A stretch of 39,599 nucleotides of DNA from an uncultured Alphaproteobacteria bacterium (lineage in GTDB: Bacteria; Pseudomonadota; Alphaproteobacteria; HIMB59; GCA-002718135). A program made the translations under genes and the position numbers. Shown here piece by piece: positions 10,033 to 21,295 of this stretch. The DNA is taken from assembly GCA_902619045.1 (NCBI GenBank), contig CACNCX010000005.1, positions 1 to 39,599 of the forward strand, written 5' to 3'. The notes beneath the pieces are model-generated. The model saw nothing but the letters and a program-made list of their open reading frames with translations. It was not told where the DNA came from and ran no database searches. How positions within the stretch are numbered: position 1 is the first letter of the stretch; every line of letters begins with the position of its first letter.

Positions 10033-10270
10033 TAAGTATTTTATTAAATATTTCCTTAAATTCTAATGGTATAGCTACCTTAGAAGTAATAAAATCATAA
10101 ATCTCATTATCGGAGAATTGATTAAATATGGATTTAATATCCTCAAGATCTTTTTCAGTAAATTTATCTAACTGATTTATAAAATATCTTTTGTATAAAA
10201 TATCTGTCTCTTTTGTTCCAGAGTAAGAAACCCTATACTTTATTGTTTTTTTAAGTGAATTGAATGACAT
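10025..10270 (-). CDS. sdhE: SdhE/YgfY-type succinate dehydrogenase assembly factor (FAD assembly factor)
   Basis: KYRVSYSGTKETDILYKRYF resembles the R-x-RSxxRGxKExDxxLxxF motif; located between mfd and recG. Confidence 0.85.
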   Translation of the reverse strand: MSFNSLKKTIKYRVSYSGTKETDILYKRYFINQLDKFTEKDLEDIKSIFNQFSDNEIYDFITSKVAIPLEFKEIFNKILNE

Positions 10271-10313
10271 ATAAATTGAATATAGAATATAGTTTATAAT
10301 TTTATAAAAATCT

Positions 10314-12395
10314 ATGCGACCAGAAAAATTAAACTACATATTATCTTCAATATCTTCTCTCAAAGGAGTTGGTCCAAAGTTAGAACAAATTATTAATAAA
10401 TTAGGTATATATAAGAATATTCATTTTGTTTGGAATATACCAAATAATATTCTTGAAAGAAAATTCTATGAAAATATTCATGATGCTGAGATTAATTCTT
10501 TAGTAACATTAAATTTAAAAATAATTAAACATGAACCTTCAAGGTTTAAAAGGCAACCCTACAAAATTAAATGTATCTGCGGAGATACAAATATTGATTT
10601 AGTGTATTTTAATGCAAGACATCCTATGTTGAGACAAATGCTTCCAACAAATGAAAATAGATTAATATCTGGAAAATTAGAATATTTTAGAAACACATTT
10701 CAAATAACGCACCCTACTCATGTAAGTGCTTTAAACAATAATAAAATAATCAAAAGTAAAGAGGCAGTTTACAGTTTAACTAGTGGCCTCAATCAAAAAA
10801 TAATGAATAAATTAACAGATCAAATATTAAATAATTTACCAAATTTTAATGAATGGATAGAAACTTCAATATTGAATAAATATAAATTTAAAGGATGGAA
10901 TGAAGTAGTTCAAAATCTTCATAATCCAAGTGATGATAATATAAAAAATAAAAATTTACTCAGAAGAAGACTAGCATTTGATGAATTATTATCTCATCAA
11001 TTAGCTATAGGTATTATGAGAAATTTTAATCAAAAGAAAAAAGGTTTAAAAATTACTAGTGAAAATAAAATATTAAATAAATTTTATAGTAATTTAGATT
11101 TTCAACTTACAAATTCACAAAATAATGTAATCAAAGAAATACTTCTGGACCTAGGAAGTTCTAATCAAATGATCAGATTGTTACAAGGAGATGTTGGGTC
11201 TGGAAAAACTATTGTTGCCTTAATATCAATGATAAAAGTATTTGAAAGTAATTTTCAATCTGCCTTAATGGTACCTACTACAATTCTTGCATTTCAGCAT
11301 TATGAAAATATTCTAAATTTATTAAAAGATTCAAAAATTAATGTACTTGTTCTTACAGGAAAAGATAAGGGTAAGGAAAGGAAAGAAAAATTAGATGAAA
11401 TTGCAAAGGGAAAAGCAGATATAATAATTGGGACACATGCTTTAATACAAGATACTGTAAAATTTAACAATTTAGGTTTAGCAGTTATTGATGAACAGCA
11501 TAGATTTGGTGTTTATCAAAGAATGGTATTTAACCATAAAAATCATAAACCAAATATTTTAGTAATGAGTGCGACTCCCATTCCAAGAACATTAACTTTA
11601 GCAGCATATGGAGATATGAAAGAAAGTAAATTAATTGAAAAACCTTTAGGTCGTAAACCAATTATAACCAGCTCTTTGTCATTAAAAAAAGAAAATCAAC
11701 TTATTGATAGAATAAAAGAAAAAATTAAAAATTCATCGTCTAAATTTTACTGGGTATGCCCTTTAATAGAAGAATCTGAAGAGTTAGATCTAAAAGCCGC
11801 AGAGGAAAGATACAAAAATTTAAAAAAATATTTCAAAAATAAAGTTCTTTTAATGCATGGACGTTTAAGTGAGATAGAAAAAGAAGAAATAATGACAAAG
11901 TTTAAAAATGAGGATTATAAAATTTTAGTTTCAACAACTGTTATTGAAGTTGGTGTAGATATTCCTTCTGCAACAACAATTGTAATTGAACATGCAGAAA
12001 GATTTGGTTTAGCTCAACTTCATCAATTGAGAGGTCGAGTTGGTAGAAATGACATTCAATCATATTGTATACTTTTACATAAAGATAATATTGGGGAAAT
12101 TTCAAAACAAAGAATTGATATAATGAAACAAACAAATGATGGTTTTAAAATAGCTGAAGAGGATCTAAAAATAAGGGGTCCAGGAGAGATTTTAGGAAAA
12201 AAACAATCTGGCAGCCCATCTTTTTATGTAGCTGATCTTAGTTTTGATTACGATCTATTAGAAGATGCGAAAATAATGGTAGAAGATATATTATCTAAAA
12301 ATCCAAAATTGGAAAATATTGAAGGAGAAAACCTTCGAAACTTATTGTATCTTCAAGAAAGGGATGCAGCAATTTTAACACTTACTGCAGGATAA
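10314..12395 (+). CDS. recG: ATP-dependent DNA helicase RecG
   Basis: LQGDVGSGKTIVA, IGTHALIQ, DEQHRFGV, MSATPIPRTL, VSTTVIEVGVDIPSATTI, QLRGRVGR. Confidence 0.96.
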   Translation: MRPEKLNYILSSISSLKGVGPKLEQIINKLGIYKNIHFVWNIPNNILERKFYENIHDAEINSLVTLNLKIIKHEPSRFKRQPYKIKCICGDTNIDLVYFNARHPMLRQMLPTNENRLISGKLEYFRNTFQITHPTHVSALNNNKIIKSKEAVYSLTSGLNQKIMNKLTDQILNNLPNFNEWIETSILNKYKFKGWNEVVQNLHNPSDDNIKNKNLLRRRLAFDELLSHQLAIGIMRNFNQKKKGLKITSENKILNKFYSNLDFQLTNSQNNVIKEILLDLGSSNQMIRLLQGDVGSGKTIVALISMIKVFESNFQSALMVPTTILAFQHYENILNLLKDSKINVLVLTGKDKGKERKEKLDEIAKGKADIIIGTHALIQDTVKFNNLGLAVIDEQHRFGVYQRMVFNHKNHKPNILVMSATPIPRTLTLAAYGDMKESKLIEKPLGRKPIITSSLSLKKENQLIDRIKEKIKNSSSKFYWVCPLIEESEELDLKAAEERYKNLKKYFKNKVLLMHGRLSEIEKEEIMTKFKNEDYKILVSTTVIEVGVDIPSATTIVIEHAERFGLAQLHQLRGRVGRNDIQSYCILLHKDNIGEISKQRIDIMKQTNDGFKIAEEDLKIRGPGEILGKKQSGSPSFYVADLSFDYDLLEDAKIMVEDILSKNPKLENIEGENLRNLLYLQERDAAILTLTAG

Positions 12396-12400
12396 TAGTT

Positions 12401-12838
12401 ATGGATATAGAAAAAGGTATAAGATTTGAATGCCAGGGTTCTGGGAATTGCTGTGTTTCAAGAGGTGCTTATGGATTTGTTTATTTAAGTAAAAAAGATA
12501 TTAAAAAATTATCAATTGGATTTAAAACAACAGAACAAAACTTTGTAAAAAAGTATTGTCAAAAAACTGATGGTTTCATTCACCTAAAGGAACTAAAAAA
12601 AAATAATGGAAATTGCATATTTTTGAAAGATAACAAATGCACTGTTTATAAGTCGAGACCTATACAATGTAGAACTTGGCCTTTTTGGCCTGAAAATATG
12701 AATACAAAAACCTGGAATAACGATATTGCTAAAAATTGCCCTGGTGTAGGTAAAGGTAAAATAAAAACAAAGAAAGAAATTTTAAAGCAAGTACAAATTG
12801 ATTATGAAAATGAATTAAATATTAGGAATAAAAGTTAA
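12401..12838 (+). CDS. YkgJ-family cysteine cluster protein
   Basis: RFECQGSGNCCVSRGAYGFVYLS, CIFLKDNKCTVYKSRPIQCRTWPFWPE: typical CxxxCC / CxxYxxRPxxCRxxP pattern. Confidence 0.88.
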   Translation: MDIEKGIRFECQGSGNCCVSRGAYGFVYLSKKDIKKLSIGFKTTEQNFVKKYCQKTDGFIHLKELKKNNGNCIFLKDNKCTVYKSRPIQCRTWPFWPENMNTKTWNNDIAKNCPGVGKGKIKTKKEILKQVQIDYENELNIRNKS

Positions 12839-13017
12839 CCATCAGACTCAAATTCCATTTCTTTAAAATATCCGATATATTTATTAGTCTTTTTTTTAAG
12901 CAATATCTTTATTGTTGTTCCTTCGAGAACTACTTCAAGAATGTTATCATTTTTTCTTAAAATATCACAATTTTTTTCAATTCCAGATGCAATATTTTTA
13001 ATTTTTGCTTTTTTCAT
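12835..13017 (-). CDS. Hypothetical 60-aa protein
   Basis: ORF fills the gap between the YkgJ-type gene and tRNA-Lys; its stop overlaps the convergent stop in a shared TTAA, as at other convergent pairs in the window. Confidence 0.6.
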   Translation of the reverse strand: MKKAKIKNIASGIEKNCDILRKNDNILEVVLEGTTIKILLKKKTNKYIGYFKEMEFESDG

Positions 13018-13023
13018 TTTGGA

Positions 13024-13099
<76 letters not shown>

Positions 13100-13149
13100 A
13101 TCGAATTTGTATTCTATATAGTTCAAATATTGTAAGCGCAAGTGATTAA

Positions 13150-13644
13150 CTAAGAGTTTTTTTTATTAAGCTGCTCTAAAGTATTTTTAGAAACAAAATT
13201 TGAAACATCACCACCGAGTTTGTGGACTTCTTTTACAAAATTAGATGAAATGAATGAGTTTTTTTCTGAAGTCATAAGAAATATTGTCTCGATATCGGGG
13301 TTAAGTTGGTAGTTCATGCCTGTCATTTGGAATTCATACTCAAAATCAGATACTGCTCTTAAACCACGTATTATACATGTGGCATTTTGATCTTTAGCAA
13401 AAGTTGTAAGTAATCCTGATAATTCAGTAACATTAATTTTTGAATTTAGTTCATTTACAGAACTGATATCACTTTTGATAATATTAATTCTATCTTGAAC
13501 ACTAAATAATGAATCTTTGTTAATATTATTAGCGACAGCTATTACTAAATTATCTACTATTCTTAATGATCTTTTAATTATGTCCATATGACCTGCTGTC
13601 ATAGGATCAAAAGTACCTGGATATATTCCAATTTTATTCATCAT
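13150..13644 (-). CDS. coaD: Phosphopantetheine adenylyltransferase (start chosen at MMNKIG/MNKIG rather than the longer ORF)
   Basis: [57 protein letters not shown]-track start at 13686 lies within gyrA and is likely too far upstream. Confidence 0.95.
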   Translation of the reverse strand: MMNKIGIYPGTFDPMTAGHMDIIKRSLRIVDNLVIAVANNINKDSLFSVQDRINIIKSDISSVNELNSKINVTELSGLLTTFAKDQNATCIIRGLRAVSDFEYEFQMTGMNYQLNPDIETIFLMTSEKNSFISSNFVKEVHKLGGDVSNFVSKNTLEQLNKKNS

Positions 13645-16312
13645 TTTCGAATTCTTGTATTCTAGAAACAGAAACAATTCTATCACTTTCAGGAATATTA
13701 AAAATACTTACACCTTTTGTTGATCTTCCAGCTATTCTAATTTGGTTTACATTAACTCTAATTATTTGACCCTTGTCACTAACAAGAATAATTTCATCGT
13801 TGTCCTTAACAACAAAACAATCAACAACTTCACCATTTTTTTCTGATGTAATTATACCAGTTATACCTTTCCCTCCTCTATTTGAAATTCTATATTCATA
13901 AGCAGATGATCTTTTTCCAAAACCCTTTGATGTTATAGCTAAAAGAAATTCCTCATTATTATTTAATTCTTCAAATCCATTTTTGAGTGATGTAGTTTCT
14001 TTTCTACTTTCGGATGCTGCCCTTAAGTATTCTTGACGAATGCTCATATCAATCACTGAATGTTTTAAAATTGCTAAAGAAATGATTGTATTGCCCTTAT
14101 CTAATTTTATACCCCTTACACCTGAAGAATTTAAACCAGAAAATAATCTTAATTTTTCAACTGGAAAACGTAAACATTTTCCATTTGATGAAGAAAGTAA
14201 AATATCATCATCTACTGTACAAAGCTTAACACCAATTAATTCATCTTTTTCATCAAGCTTGATAGATACTTTACCTGAGTCCCTCAATTCTCTTTTTCCA
14301 CTCTTAGCAACATCAATTAATTTATTTTTTCTAACCATTCCATTTTTAGTTGTAAAAATAACATAAAATTTTTCCCAATGATTTTCATCTAGGGGCAATG
14401 GTAGAAAAGTTGATATTTTTTCAGAATTTTTAAATGGCAATAAATTTACTATAGGCTTTCCTCTTGCCTTTAAACTAGCTTCAGGCACATCATGAGATTT
14501 TAGAGAATAAACTTTTCCTAATGAAGAAAAAACTAAAAGTTTAGTATGAGTGTCTGCAAAGTGAATTTCTTTAACAAAATCTTCTTCTCTAGTAGACATA
14601 CCGGTTTTACCTTTACCTCCTCTATTTTGAGAACGATAATTAGATAATACTGATCTTTTTATGTATCCATTATTAGAAATAGTTAAAACTATATCTTCTT
14701 GTTGAATATATCTTAAATCATCTACTTGCTCATATTCTTGATCAATAATCTCACTACGTCTTTCAGTTGCAAATTCTTTTTTTATTTCAGTTAATTCATT
14801 TTCTATTTCTTTTAAAAGAATGTCCCTAGAATTAAGTATAGATAGATAATTTTTAATTTCTAAAATTAAACTTTCTAAATCTTTTTGTATATCTTCTCTT
14901 TCTAAAGCAGTTAATTTTTGCAATCTTAATTCTAAAATAGCTTTAGCCTGTGCATCAGAAAAATTGAAAGTGTTACTTTTTAACTCTAAAGTATCGTCCT
15001 CAACTAATTTAATAAAATTAAGATTTTGTTTAGATACTTTCCATTTCTTTTTAATTAATTTTTCTTTTGCTTCTTTTGTATCTTTTGAACTTTTTATTAA
15101 CTCTATAATTTCATCAATATGTTCATTAGTAACAACCAATCCAACTAAAATATGAGCTTTTTCTCTAGCTTTATTAAGATCAAATAATGTTCTTTTTATT
15201 ATTACTTCTTCTCTGAAATCTAAAAATGAAGATAAAATTTCTTTTAAATTCATTTGTTCTGGCTTACCTTTATTTAAAGCAAGCATATTAGAATTGAATG
15301 TCGTTTGAATTAAAGTATGTTTATATAATTGGTTGAGAATAATATTTGAGTCTACATCTTTTTTTAATTCTATAACAACCCTAACACCGTTTCTATCTGA
15401 CTCATCTCTTAAATCTGAAATTCCTTCAACAATTCCATTTTTTACAATTTCTGCAATCCTTTCTAATAATTTTGATTTATTAACCTGGTAAGGTATTTCA
15501 TGGAGAATAATTGCTTCTCGATCCTTTTTAAAATTTTCAATACTGGTCTTTGATCTAACTACACACCCTCCTTTTCCAGTTTCAAAAGCTTCAGTTATGC
15601 CCTTTTTACCAATTATTTGACCTCCTGTTGGAAAATCAGGACCAAAAATATATTTTTGAAGGTCTGAGATATTACATTCTGGATTTTTAATAAGATATAA
15701 AGATGCATCTATTACTTCTCCTAAGTTATGTGGGGCAATATTAGTCGCCATTCCAACTGCAATTCCCGATGCGCCATTAACTAAAAGATTTGGAAATTGG
15801 GATGGCAAAACTGAGGGTTCTTTTGTTGTGTCATCATAATTAGGCTGAAAAGTAACGGTGTTTTTATTAATATCCTCAACAAGTTTCTCGGATACTTTAG
15901 CAAGACGTGCTTCAGTGTATCTCATCGCTGCAGGTGGATCTCCATCTAATGATCCAAAATTCCCTTGACCATCAACTAACTCTAATCGCATAGAAAAATC
16001 TTGTGCCATTCTAACCATGGAATTGTAAATAGCTGAGTCTCCGTGAGGATGATATTTACCCATTACATCACCCACTATTCTTGCAGATTTTTTATATGGT
16101 TTATTAAAATTGTACCCTGACTCACTCATAGAGTACAATATTCTTCTATGGACTGGCTTTAAGCCATCCCTACAGTCTGGGAGCGCCCTACTAACTATTA
16201 CAGACATTGCATAATCCAGGTAGGATTTTTGCATTTCTTGCTCTAAATTTACTGTAGGTATATTAGCGGGCTCTTGATTGTCGCTATTTGATGTATCTAT
16301 ATCGTCAGGCAC
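13634..16312 (-). CDS. gyrA: DNA gyrase subunit A
   Basis: [65 protein letters not shown] GyrA-box-like motif. Confidence 0.98.
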   Translation of the reverse strand: MPDDIDTSNSDNQEPANIPTVNLEQEMQKSYLDYAMSVIVSRALPDCRDGLKPVHRRILYSMSESGYNFNKPYKKSARIVGDVMGKYHPHGDSAIYNSMVRMAQDFSMRLELVDGQGNFGSLDGDPPAAMRYTEARLAKVSEKLVEDINKNTVTFQPNYDDTTKEPSVLPSQFPNLLVNGASGIAVGMATNIAPHNLGEVIDASLYLIKNPECNISDLQKYIFGPDFPTGGQIIGKKGITEAFETGKGGCVVRSKTSIENFKKDREAIILHEIPYQVNKSKLLERIAEIVKNGIVEGISDLRDESDRNGVRVVIELKKDVDSNIILNQLYKHTLIQTTFNSNMLALNKGKPEQMNLKEILSSFLDFREEVIIKRTLFDLNKAREKAHILVGLVVTNEHIDEIIELIKSSKDTKEAKEKLIKKKWKVSKQNLNFIKLVEDDTLELKSNTFNFSDAQAKAILELRLQKLTALEREDIQKDLESLILEIKNYLSILNSRDILLKEIENELTEIKKEFATERRSEIIDQEYEQVDDLRYIQQEDIVLTISNNGYIKRSVLSNYRSQNRGGKGKTGMSTREEDFVKEIHFADTHTKLLVFSSLGKVYSLKSHDVPEASLKARGKPIVNLLPFKNSEKISTFLPLPLDENHWEKFYVIFTTKNGMVRKNKLIDVAKSGKRELRDSGKVSIKLDEKDELIGVKLCTVDDDILLSSSNGKCLRFPVEKLRLFSGLNSSGVRGIKLDKGNTIISLAILKHSVIDMSIRQEYLRAASESRKETTSLKNGFEELNNNEEFLLAITSKGFGKRSSAYEYRISNRGGKGITGIITSEKNGEVVDCFVVKDNDEIILVSDKGQIIRVNVNQIRIAGRSTKGVSIFNIPESDRIVSVSRIQEFENDE

Positions 16313-16452
16313 TAAAAAAATCCGAGTTTTCTAAGAAAATTAACTGTTTTTATATCAAAAAGCACAATTTAAACCAATATAAATAAATGATTAAATTATA
16401 TTAAAAAAACTATATTTATCAGTATTTAAATAATAATATCTAAAAAGAAAAT

Positions 16453-16947
16453 TTAAAAAGGGATATCTTCGTCTAAATCATCAGAATCACCTGATTGATT
16501 TCCAAAAGAATTGTCTTCAATTGGTTTAGATTGATCCATTTCTTGAGAATTATCAGATACCTGAGAATTGTTATTTCTACTATCTAGAAGGGTCAAATTA
16601 CAATTATAACCCTGTAAAATAACCTCTGTAGTGTATCTGTCATTTCCATCTTTATCTTGCCATTTCCTCGTTTGTAGCTCTCCTTCAACATAAATTTTAG
16701 AGCCTTTTTTTACATATTTTTCTACTATATCGACTAAGCCGTCTCCAAAAACTACAATATTATGCCATGATGTTTTCTCTTTTTGCTCTTGAGTATTTCT
16801 ATCTTTCCACCTTTTTGAAGTTGCGATAGAAAATGAAGCCATTTTAGCACCAGATTGCATAGATCTAATCTCAGGATCTCTACCTAAATTTCCTAATAAA
16901 ATTGTTTTATTAACACTACCAACCATAAGAATTCTATATATATCCAT
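16453..16947 (-). CDS. ssb: Single-stranded DNA-binding protein (true start probably the internal MVGSVNK)
   Basis: SVNKTILLGNLGRDPEIRSMQSGAKMASFSIATS, GDGLVDIVEKYVKKGSKIYVEGELQTRKW, acidic tail DDLDEDIPF. Confidence 0.96.
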   Translation of the reverse strand: MDIYRILMVGSVNKTILLGNLGRDPEIRSMQSGAKMASFSIATSKRWKDRNTQEQKEKTSWHNIVVFGDGLVDIVEKYVKKGSKIYVEGELQTRKWQDKDGNDRYTTEVILQGYNCNLTLLDSRNNNSQVSDNSQEMDQSKPIEDNSFGNQSGDSDDLDEDIPF

Positions 16948-16983
16948 ATAACATATTAACGTTATTAGATAACACTAATATTC

Positions 16984-17640
16984 ATGAATTTAGATAAAAT
17001 TGTTATAAAAGGTGCAAGAGAGCACAATCTTAAAAATATCAACTTAGAAATACCAAAAAATAAACTTGTAGTAATAACTGGTGTAAGTGGCTCAGGAAAA
17101 TCAACTTTAGCATTTGATACAATTTATTCTGAAGGACAAAGAAAATATGTTGAAAGTCTTTCAGCGTATGCAAGACAATTTCTTCAAATGATGAATAAGC
17201 CCGATGTAGATAGCATTGATGGTTTATCACCAGCAATATCTATTGAACAAAAAACAACACAAAAAAATCCTCGTAGTACTGTTGGAACCGTTACTGAAAT
17301 TTATGACTACTTAAGAGTTCTTTATGCTAGAGTAGGAGTTCCCTACTCTCCAACAACAGGTAAGCCAATTAAATCACAATCAGTAAGTGAAATGACTGAT
17401 CTTATAATTAAAAATAATATTGATAAAAGAATTTATATTTTATCTCCAATAGTTAGAGATCGAAAAGGTGAGTATCGAAAAGAAATCGAAGATTTAAAAA
17501 AAAGAGGTTATCAACGACTTAAAGTAGATAATGTTGTCTATGATATTGATGAAGTGCCTTCACTTAAAAAAAATTTTAAACACAATATTGATGTTGTGAT
17601 TGATAGACTTGTTGTAAAAAAAATATTCAACAAAGACTGA
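16984..17640 (+). CDS. uvrA: Excinuclease ABC subunit A, N-terminal portion; ends at a frameshift just after an A8 tract
   Basis: [76 protein letters not shown]. Confidence 0.95.
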   Translation: MNLDKIVIKGAREHNLKNINLEIPKNKLVVITGVSGSGKSTLAFDTIYSEGQRKYVESLSAYARQFLQMMNKPDVDSIDGLSPAISIEQKTTQKNPRSTVGTVTEIYDYLRVLYARVGVPYSPTTGKPIKSQSVSEMTDLIIKNNIDKRIYILSPIVRDRKGEYRKEIEDLKKRGYQRLKVDNVVYDIDEVPSLKKNFKHNIDVVIDRLVVKKIFNKD

Positions 17641-17681
17641 GTGAAAGTATAGAAGTTGCGTTAACACTATCAGATGGTTTA

Positions 17682-19787
17682 TTGTATTTAGAAAATCTAG
17701 ATACAAATAAAATATCGATATTCTCATCAAAATTTGCATGTCCTGTATCTGGATTTAGCATTGAAGAAATTGAACCTAGATTATTTAGCTTTAATGCTCC
17801 ACAAGGTGCTTGTTCTGAATGTGATGGACTAGGAGTTGAAAAATATTTTGATGAATACAAAATTATACCTGATGAAACTAGATCAATTTCTGATGGAGCT
17901 ATTAAACCTTGGGAAACAAAAGTATTTGGTTACCAAAAAAAATATTTTGTTGAAACAATAGATAAAATTTTAAAACAATTTAAAGTAAAGAAAAATGTAC
18001 CATGGAGTGAAATTCCAAAAAAGGTTAAAAATATAATCCTTTATGGAGATGAGAATAGTGAAATAAACTTTTTATATGATTTTGAAGGAATAATTAACTT
18101 TATTGATCGAAAATATGAGGAAACTGAGAGATGGTGGCTTCAGTATGAGTTAGAAAAATATTTATCGGAGAGAGACTGTGAAGTTTGTAATGGTTATCGT
18201 CTTAACGAGAAAGCTTTAGCTGTAAAAATAGATGAAAATCATATTGGAAATATAACTAAAAAATCAATTAGCGAGTGTTTACACTGGTTTTCATCACTAG
18301 AGAGTAAACTAGATAAAAATAATAAAAAAATTGCAGAAGGAGTAATTAAAGAAATAAAGGATCGATTAGTTTTTCTAAATAGAGTTGGTTTGGATTATCT
18401 GTCATTGGCAAGAGCTAGTAAAACTTTGTCTGGAGGTGAAAGCCAAAGAATTAGATTGGCGAGTCAAATTGGCTCAGGATTGACAGGAGTTTTATATGTT
18501 TTGGATGAACCATCTATTGGATTACATCAAAAAGATAATCAGCAACTAATTGAAACTTTATTTAGATTAAGAGATTTAGGAAATACAGTTATTGTGGTAG
18601 AGCATGATGAGGATGCAATTAGACAATCTGATCATATAATTGATATTGGTGTTAAGGCAGGAGTGAATGGAGGTTACATAATTGCAGAGGGAGCTCTTAA
18701 GAAAATACTCAAAAATAATAAAAGCTTGACAGCCAAATATTTGAATAAATCCTTAGAAATTGAAGTTCCTAAAAATAGAAGAAAATTTAATAAAAACAAA
18801 GTTTTTAAACTTAATAAAATTAAAACAAATAATTTAGACAATCTTAACGTTACTTTACCTCTAGGAAATTTTATTACTGTGACGGGTGTTTCTGGAAGTG
18901 GAAAATCTTCATTAATAATTGATACATTATATCAAAGGTTAGATGAATATTTTAATAAATCGTTAAATAAAGATGAAAGTCGTTTTAACTTTAAAGGCAT
19001 TAATCATATAGATAAAGTAATTGATATAGATCAATCTCCTATTGGAAGAACACCAAGATCAAATCCAGCAACATACACAGGTTGCTTTACACCTATTAGA
19101 GATTGGTTTGCAAATTTAAATGAATCAAGTGCTAGAGGATATAAACCAGGTCGTTTTTCTTTTAATGTTAAGGGTGGTAGATGTGAGTCATGCGAAGGAG
19201 ACGGAGTAAAAAAAATAGAAATGCACTTTTTGGCAGATGTTTATGTAGAATGTGATATCTGTAAAGGAAAAAGATACAATAGAGAAACTTTAGAAGTAAA
19301 ATATAAAGATAAATCAATTTCTGATGTTTTAGAAATGACTGTTGAGGAAGGTTATAAATTTTTTGATAAAATTCCTGCAATAAAACAAAAATTACAAACT
19401 TTAATGGATGTCGGATTAGATTATATAAAAATAGGTCAATCAGCTACTACCTTGTCTGGTGGTGAAGCGCAGAGAATAAAATTATCAAAAGAATTATCAA
19501 AAAGGTCAACAGGAAAAACACTATATATTCTAGACGAGCCAACAACTGGTCTTCATTTTGATGATGTTAAAAAATTACTTAAAATTCTTCATACACTAGT
19601 TGATGAAGGTAATACTGTAATCGTTATTGAGCATAATCTTGATGTTATTAAAACAGCTGATCATATAATTGATCTGGGTCCTCTAGGAGGTGTGAAAGGT
19701 GGTCAAATTGTTGGAACTGGTACGCCCGAAGATATTGCAAATAATAAAAAAAGCTTTACAGGTGAATTTTTAAAGAAAATTTTATAA
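17682..19787 (+). CDS. uvrA: Excinuclease ABC subunit A, remainder; the -1 frame is open from about 17618, and the annotated TTG start is probably not a real initiation site
   Basis: ACSECDGLGV, LSGGESQRIRLASQIGSGLTGVLYVLDEPSIGLH, GRCESCEGDGVKKIEMHFLADVYVECDICKGKRY, LSGGEAQRIKLSKEL. Confidence 0.95.
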   Translation: MYLENLDTNKISIFSSKFACPVSGFSIEEIEPRLFSFNAPQGACSECDGLGVEKYFDEYKIIPDETRSISDGAIKPWETKVFGYQKKYFVETIDKILKQFKVKKNVPWSEIPKKVKNIILYGDENSEINFLYDFEGIINFIDRKYEETERWWLQYELEKYLSERDCEVCNGYRLNEKALAVKIDENHIGNITKKSISECLHWFSSLESKLDKNNKKIAEGVIKEIKDRLVFLNRVGLDYLSLARASKTLSGGESQRIRLASQIGSGLTGVLYVLDEPSIGLHQKDNQQLIETLFRLRDLGNTVIVVEHDEDAIRQSDHIIDIGVKAGVNGGYIIAEGALKKILKNNKSLTAKYLNKSLEIEVPKNRRKFNKNKVFKLNKIKTNNLDNLNVTLPLGNFITVTGVSGSGKSSLIIDTLYQRLDEYFNKSLNKDESRFNFKGINHIDKVIDIDQSPIGRTPRSNPATYTGCFTPIRDWFANLNESSARGYKPGRFSFNVKGGRCESCEGDGVKKIEMHFLADVYVECDICKGKRYNRETLEVKYKDKSISDVLEMTVEEGYKFFDKIPAIKQKLQTLMDVGLDYIKIGQSATTLSGGEAQRIKLSKELSKRSTGKTLYILDEPTTGLHFDDVKKLLKILHTLVDEGNTVIVIEHNLDVIKTADHIIDLGPLGGVKGGQIVGTGTPEDIANNKKSFTGEFLKKIL

Positions 19788-19802
19788 ATCAAAGGAAATA
19801 AA

Positions 19803-20399
19803 ATGATAAATCTAGAGTTACCAGATCTACCATACAGTAAAGATGCTCTAATGCCGTATATGTCGGCAGAAACTTTAGAGTTGCATCATGATAAGCATCA
19901 CATGGCTTACATTACTAATGGAAATAAGTTTATTAAAGAACAAAATATAGCAGATGATAACGTTAATGATATTGTTATCAACTCTTATCAAAAAAATGCT
20001 CCGGTATTTAACAATGTGGCACAACATATAAATCATGTTCATTTTTGGGAAGTGATGAAAAATAATCCAGATGGAAAAATTCCCTCTGAACTCGAAAATA
20101 AGATAGTTTCAGATATTGGTTCAGTTGAAAAAATGAAAGAAGATTTTATAAATGCAGGCATTGGTCAATTTGGATCAGGTTGGTGTTGGTTAGTTCTAAA
20201 TAATGGAAAATTAGAAATTACTAAAACACCAAATGGAGAAAACCCAATTGTACATGGTCATACTCCTCTACTTGGATGTGATGTTTGGGAACACTCATAT
20301 TATGTTGATTATAGAAACAGAAGACCTGATTATTTAAAAGCTTTTATTGATAATTTAGTTAATTGGGAAAAAGTTACAGAAAACTTAAATAACGCTTAA
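19803..20399 (+). CDS. sodB: Superoxide dismutase (Fe/Mn family, Fe-type-like)
   Basis: LPDLPYSKDALMPYMSAETLELHHDKHH, GQFGSGWCWLVL, DVWEHSYYVDYRNRRPDYL. Confidence 0.94.
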   Translation: MINLELPDLPYSKDALMPYMSAETLELHHDKHHMAYITNGNKFIKEQNIADDNVNDIVINSYQKNAPVFNNVAQHINHVHFWEVMKNNPDGKIPSELENKIVSDIGSVEKMKEDFINAGIGQFGSGWCWLVLNNGKLEITKTPNGENPIVHGHTPLLGCDVWEHSYYVDYRNRRPDYLKAFIDNLVNWEKVTENLNNA

Positions 20400-21295
20400 T
20401 CATCTTCATCTTGCGGTCTAAACTTAAAGATTAATAAAGTTGGGACCGCAATGAAAACAGATGAATATGTTCCTATTATTACACCTATAATCATTGTTAA
20501 AGCGAAAGGTCTTATAACCTCTCCTCCAAAAATAAATAAAGATACTAAAGCAAGAAGTGTAGTTAAACTTGTCATTATAGTTCTGGATAAAGTATTATTA
20601 ACTGATAAATTAAATAGATCTACCAACTCTAACTTTTTATATTTTCTCAAATTTTCACGAACTCTATCAAATATTACAACTGTATCATTAATGGAATAAC
20701 CAGCAATTGTTAGAATTGCTGCTATTGTTGCTAGAGAAAATTCTACATTTAAAATAGAGAGCAATCCAAGAGTAAATAATACATCATGAGTTAATGCTAC
20801 AACTGCCCCAAAACCAAATTGCCATTCAAAACGTAACCAAATGTAAATTAAAATAGCAATTAATGCAAAAGAGACTGCTTGAAAACCTCTAAATAATAGC
20901 TCAGAACTAATTGTGGGTCCTACGAATTCAGATCTCCTAAATTCAACAACTTTATCTTGAATTAAATTTTTAACGGAATTAACAGTCTCTATACTTTCTT
21001 GATTACTTTTATTTTGAAGCCTAATCAAAATAATATTTTCATTACCAAATTCTTGTAAAGACACATCACTATAAGAAGAAGATAAAATTTCTCTTAATTC
21101 TCCAATTGAAGTATTTTTTGTACTAACCTCGATTAAAGTACCTCCTTTAAAATCAATACCTAGATTTAAACCTTTTATACTTAATAAAACAATTGAAATT
21201 AAGATTGCCAAAATAGAAAAAATTAAAAAATTTCTTCTTAAACCTAAAAAATTAATATTAGGCTCAACAGGAATAATTTTATTTAAACCAAACAT
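20396..21295 (-). CDS. secF: Protein translocase subunit SecF
   Basis: LGIDFKGGTLIEV, GYSINDTVVIFDRVRENLR, TLSRTIMTSLTTLLAL. Confidence 0.96.
   Translation of the reverse strand: MFGLNKIIPVEPNINFLGLRRNFLIFSILAILISIVLLSIKGLNLGIDFKGGTLIEVSTKNTSIGELREILSSSYSDVSLQEFGNENIILIRLQNKSNQESIETVNSVKNLIQDKVVEFRRSEFVGPTISSELLFRGFQAVSFALIAILIYIWLRFEWQFGFGAVVALTHDVLFTLGLLSILNVEFSLATIAAILTIAGYSINDTVVIFDRVRENLRKYKKLELVDLFNLSVNNTLSRTIMTSLTTLLALVSLFIFGGEVIRPFALTMIIGVIIGTYSSVFIAVPTLLIFKFRPQDEDD

Noticed and set aside
11941-12135. 64-aa minus-strand ORF
   Set aside because: Antisense to conserved RecG helicase motifs.
14040-14366. 108-aa plus-strand ORF
   Set aside because: Antisense to gyrA; relatively long but in a strongly constrained coding region with no recognisable domain.
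16948-16983. Palindrome TAACGTTA in the ssb/uvrA divergent gap considered as an SOS operator
   Set aside because: Only 8 bp and not extendable; does not match the alphaproteobacterial LexA GTTC-N7-GTTC pattern.
17627-17860. 77-aa minus-strand ORF across the uvrA junction
   Set aside because: Antisense to uvrA; not a plausible explanation for the frameshift.
19168-19380. 70-aa minus-strand ORF
   Set aside because: Antisense to the UvrA zinc-finger region; shadow ORF.
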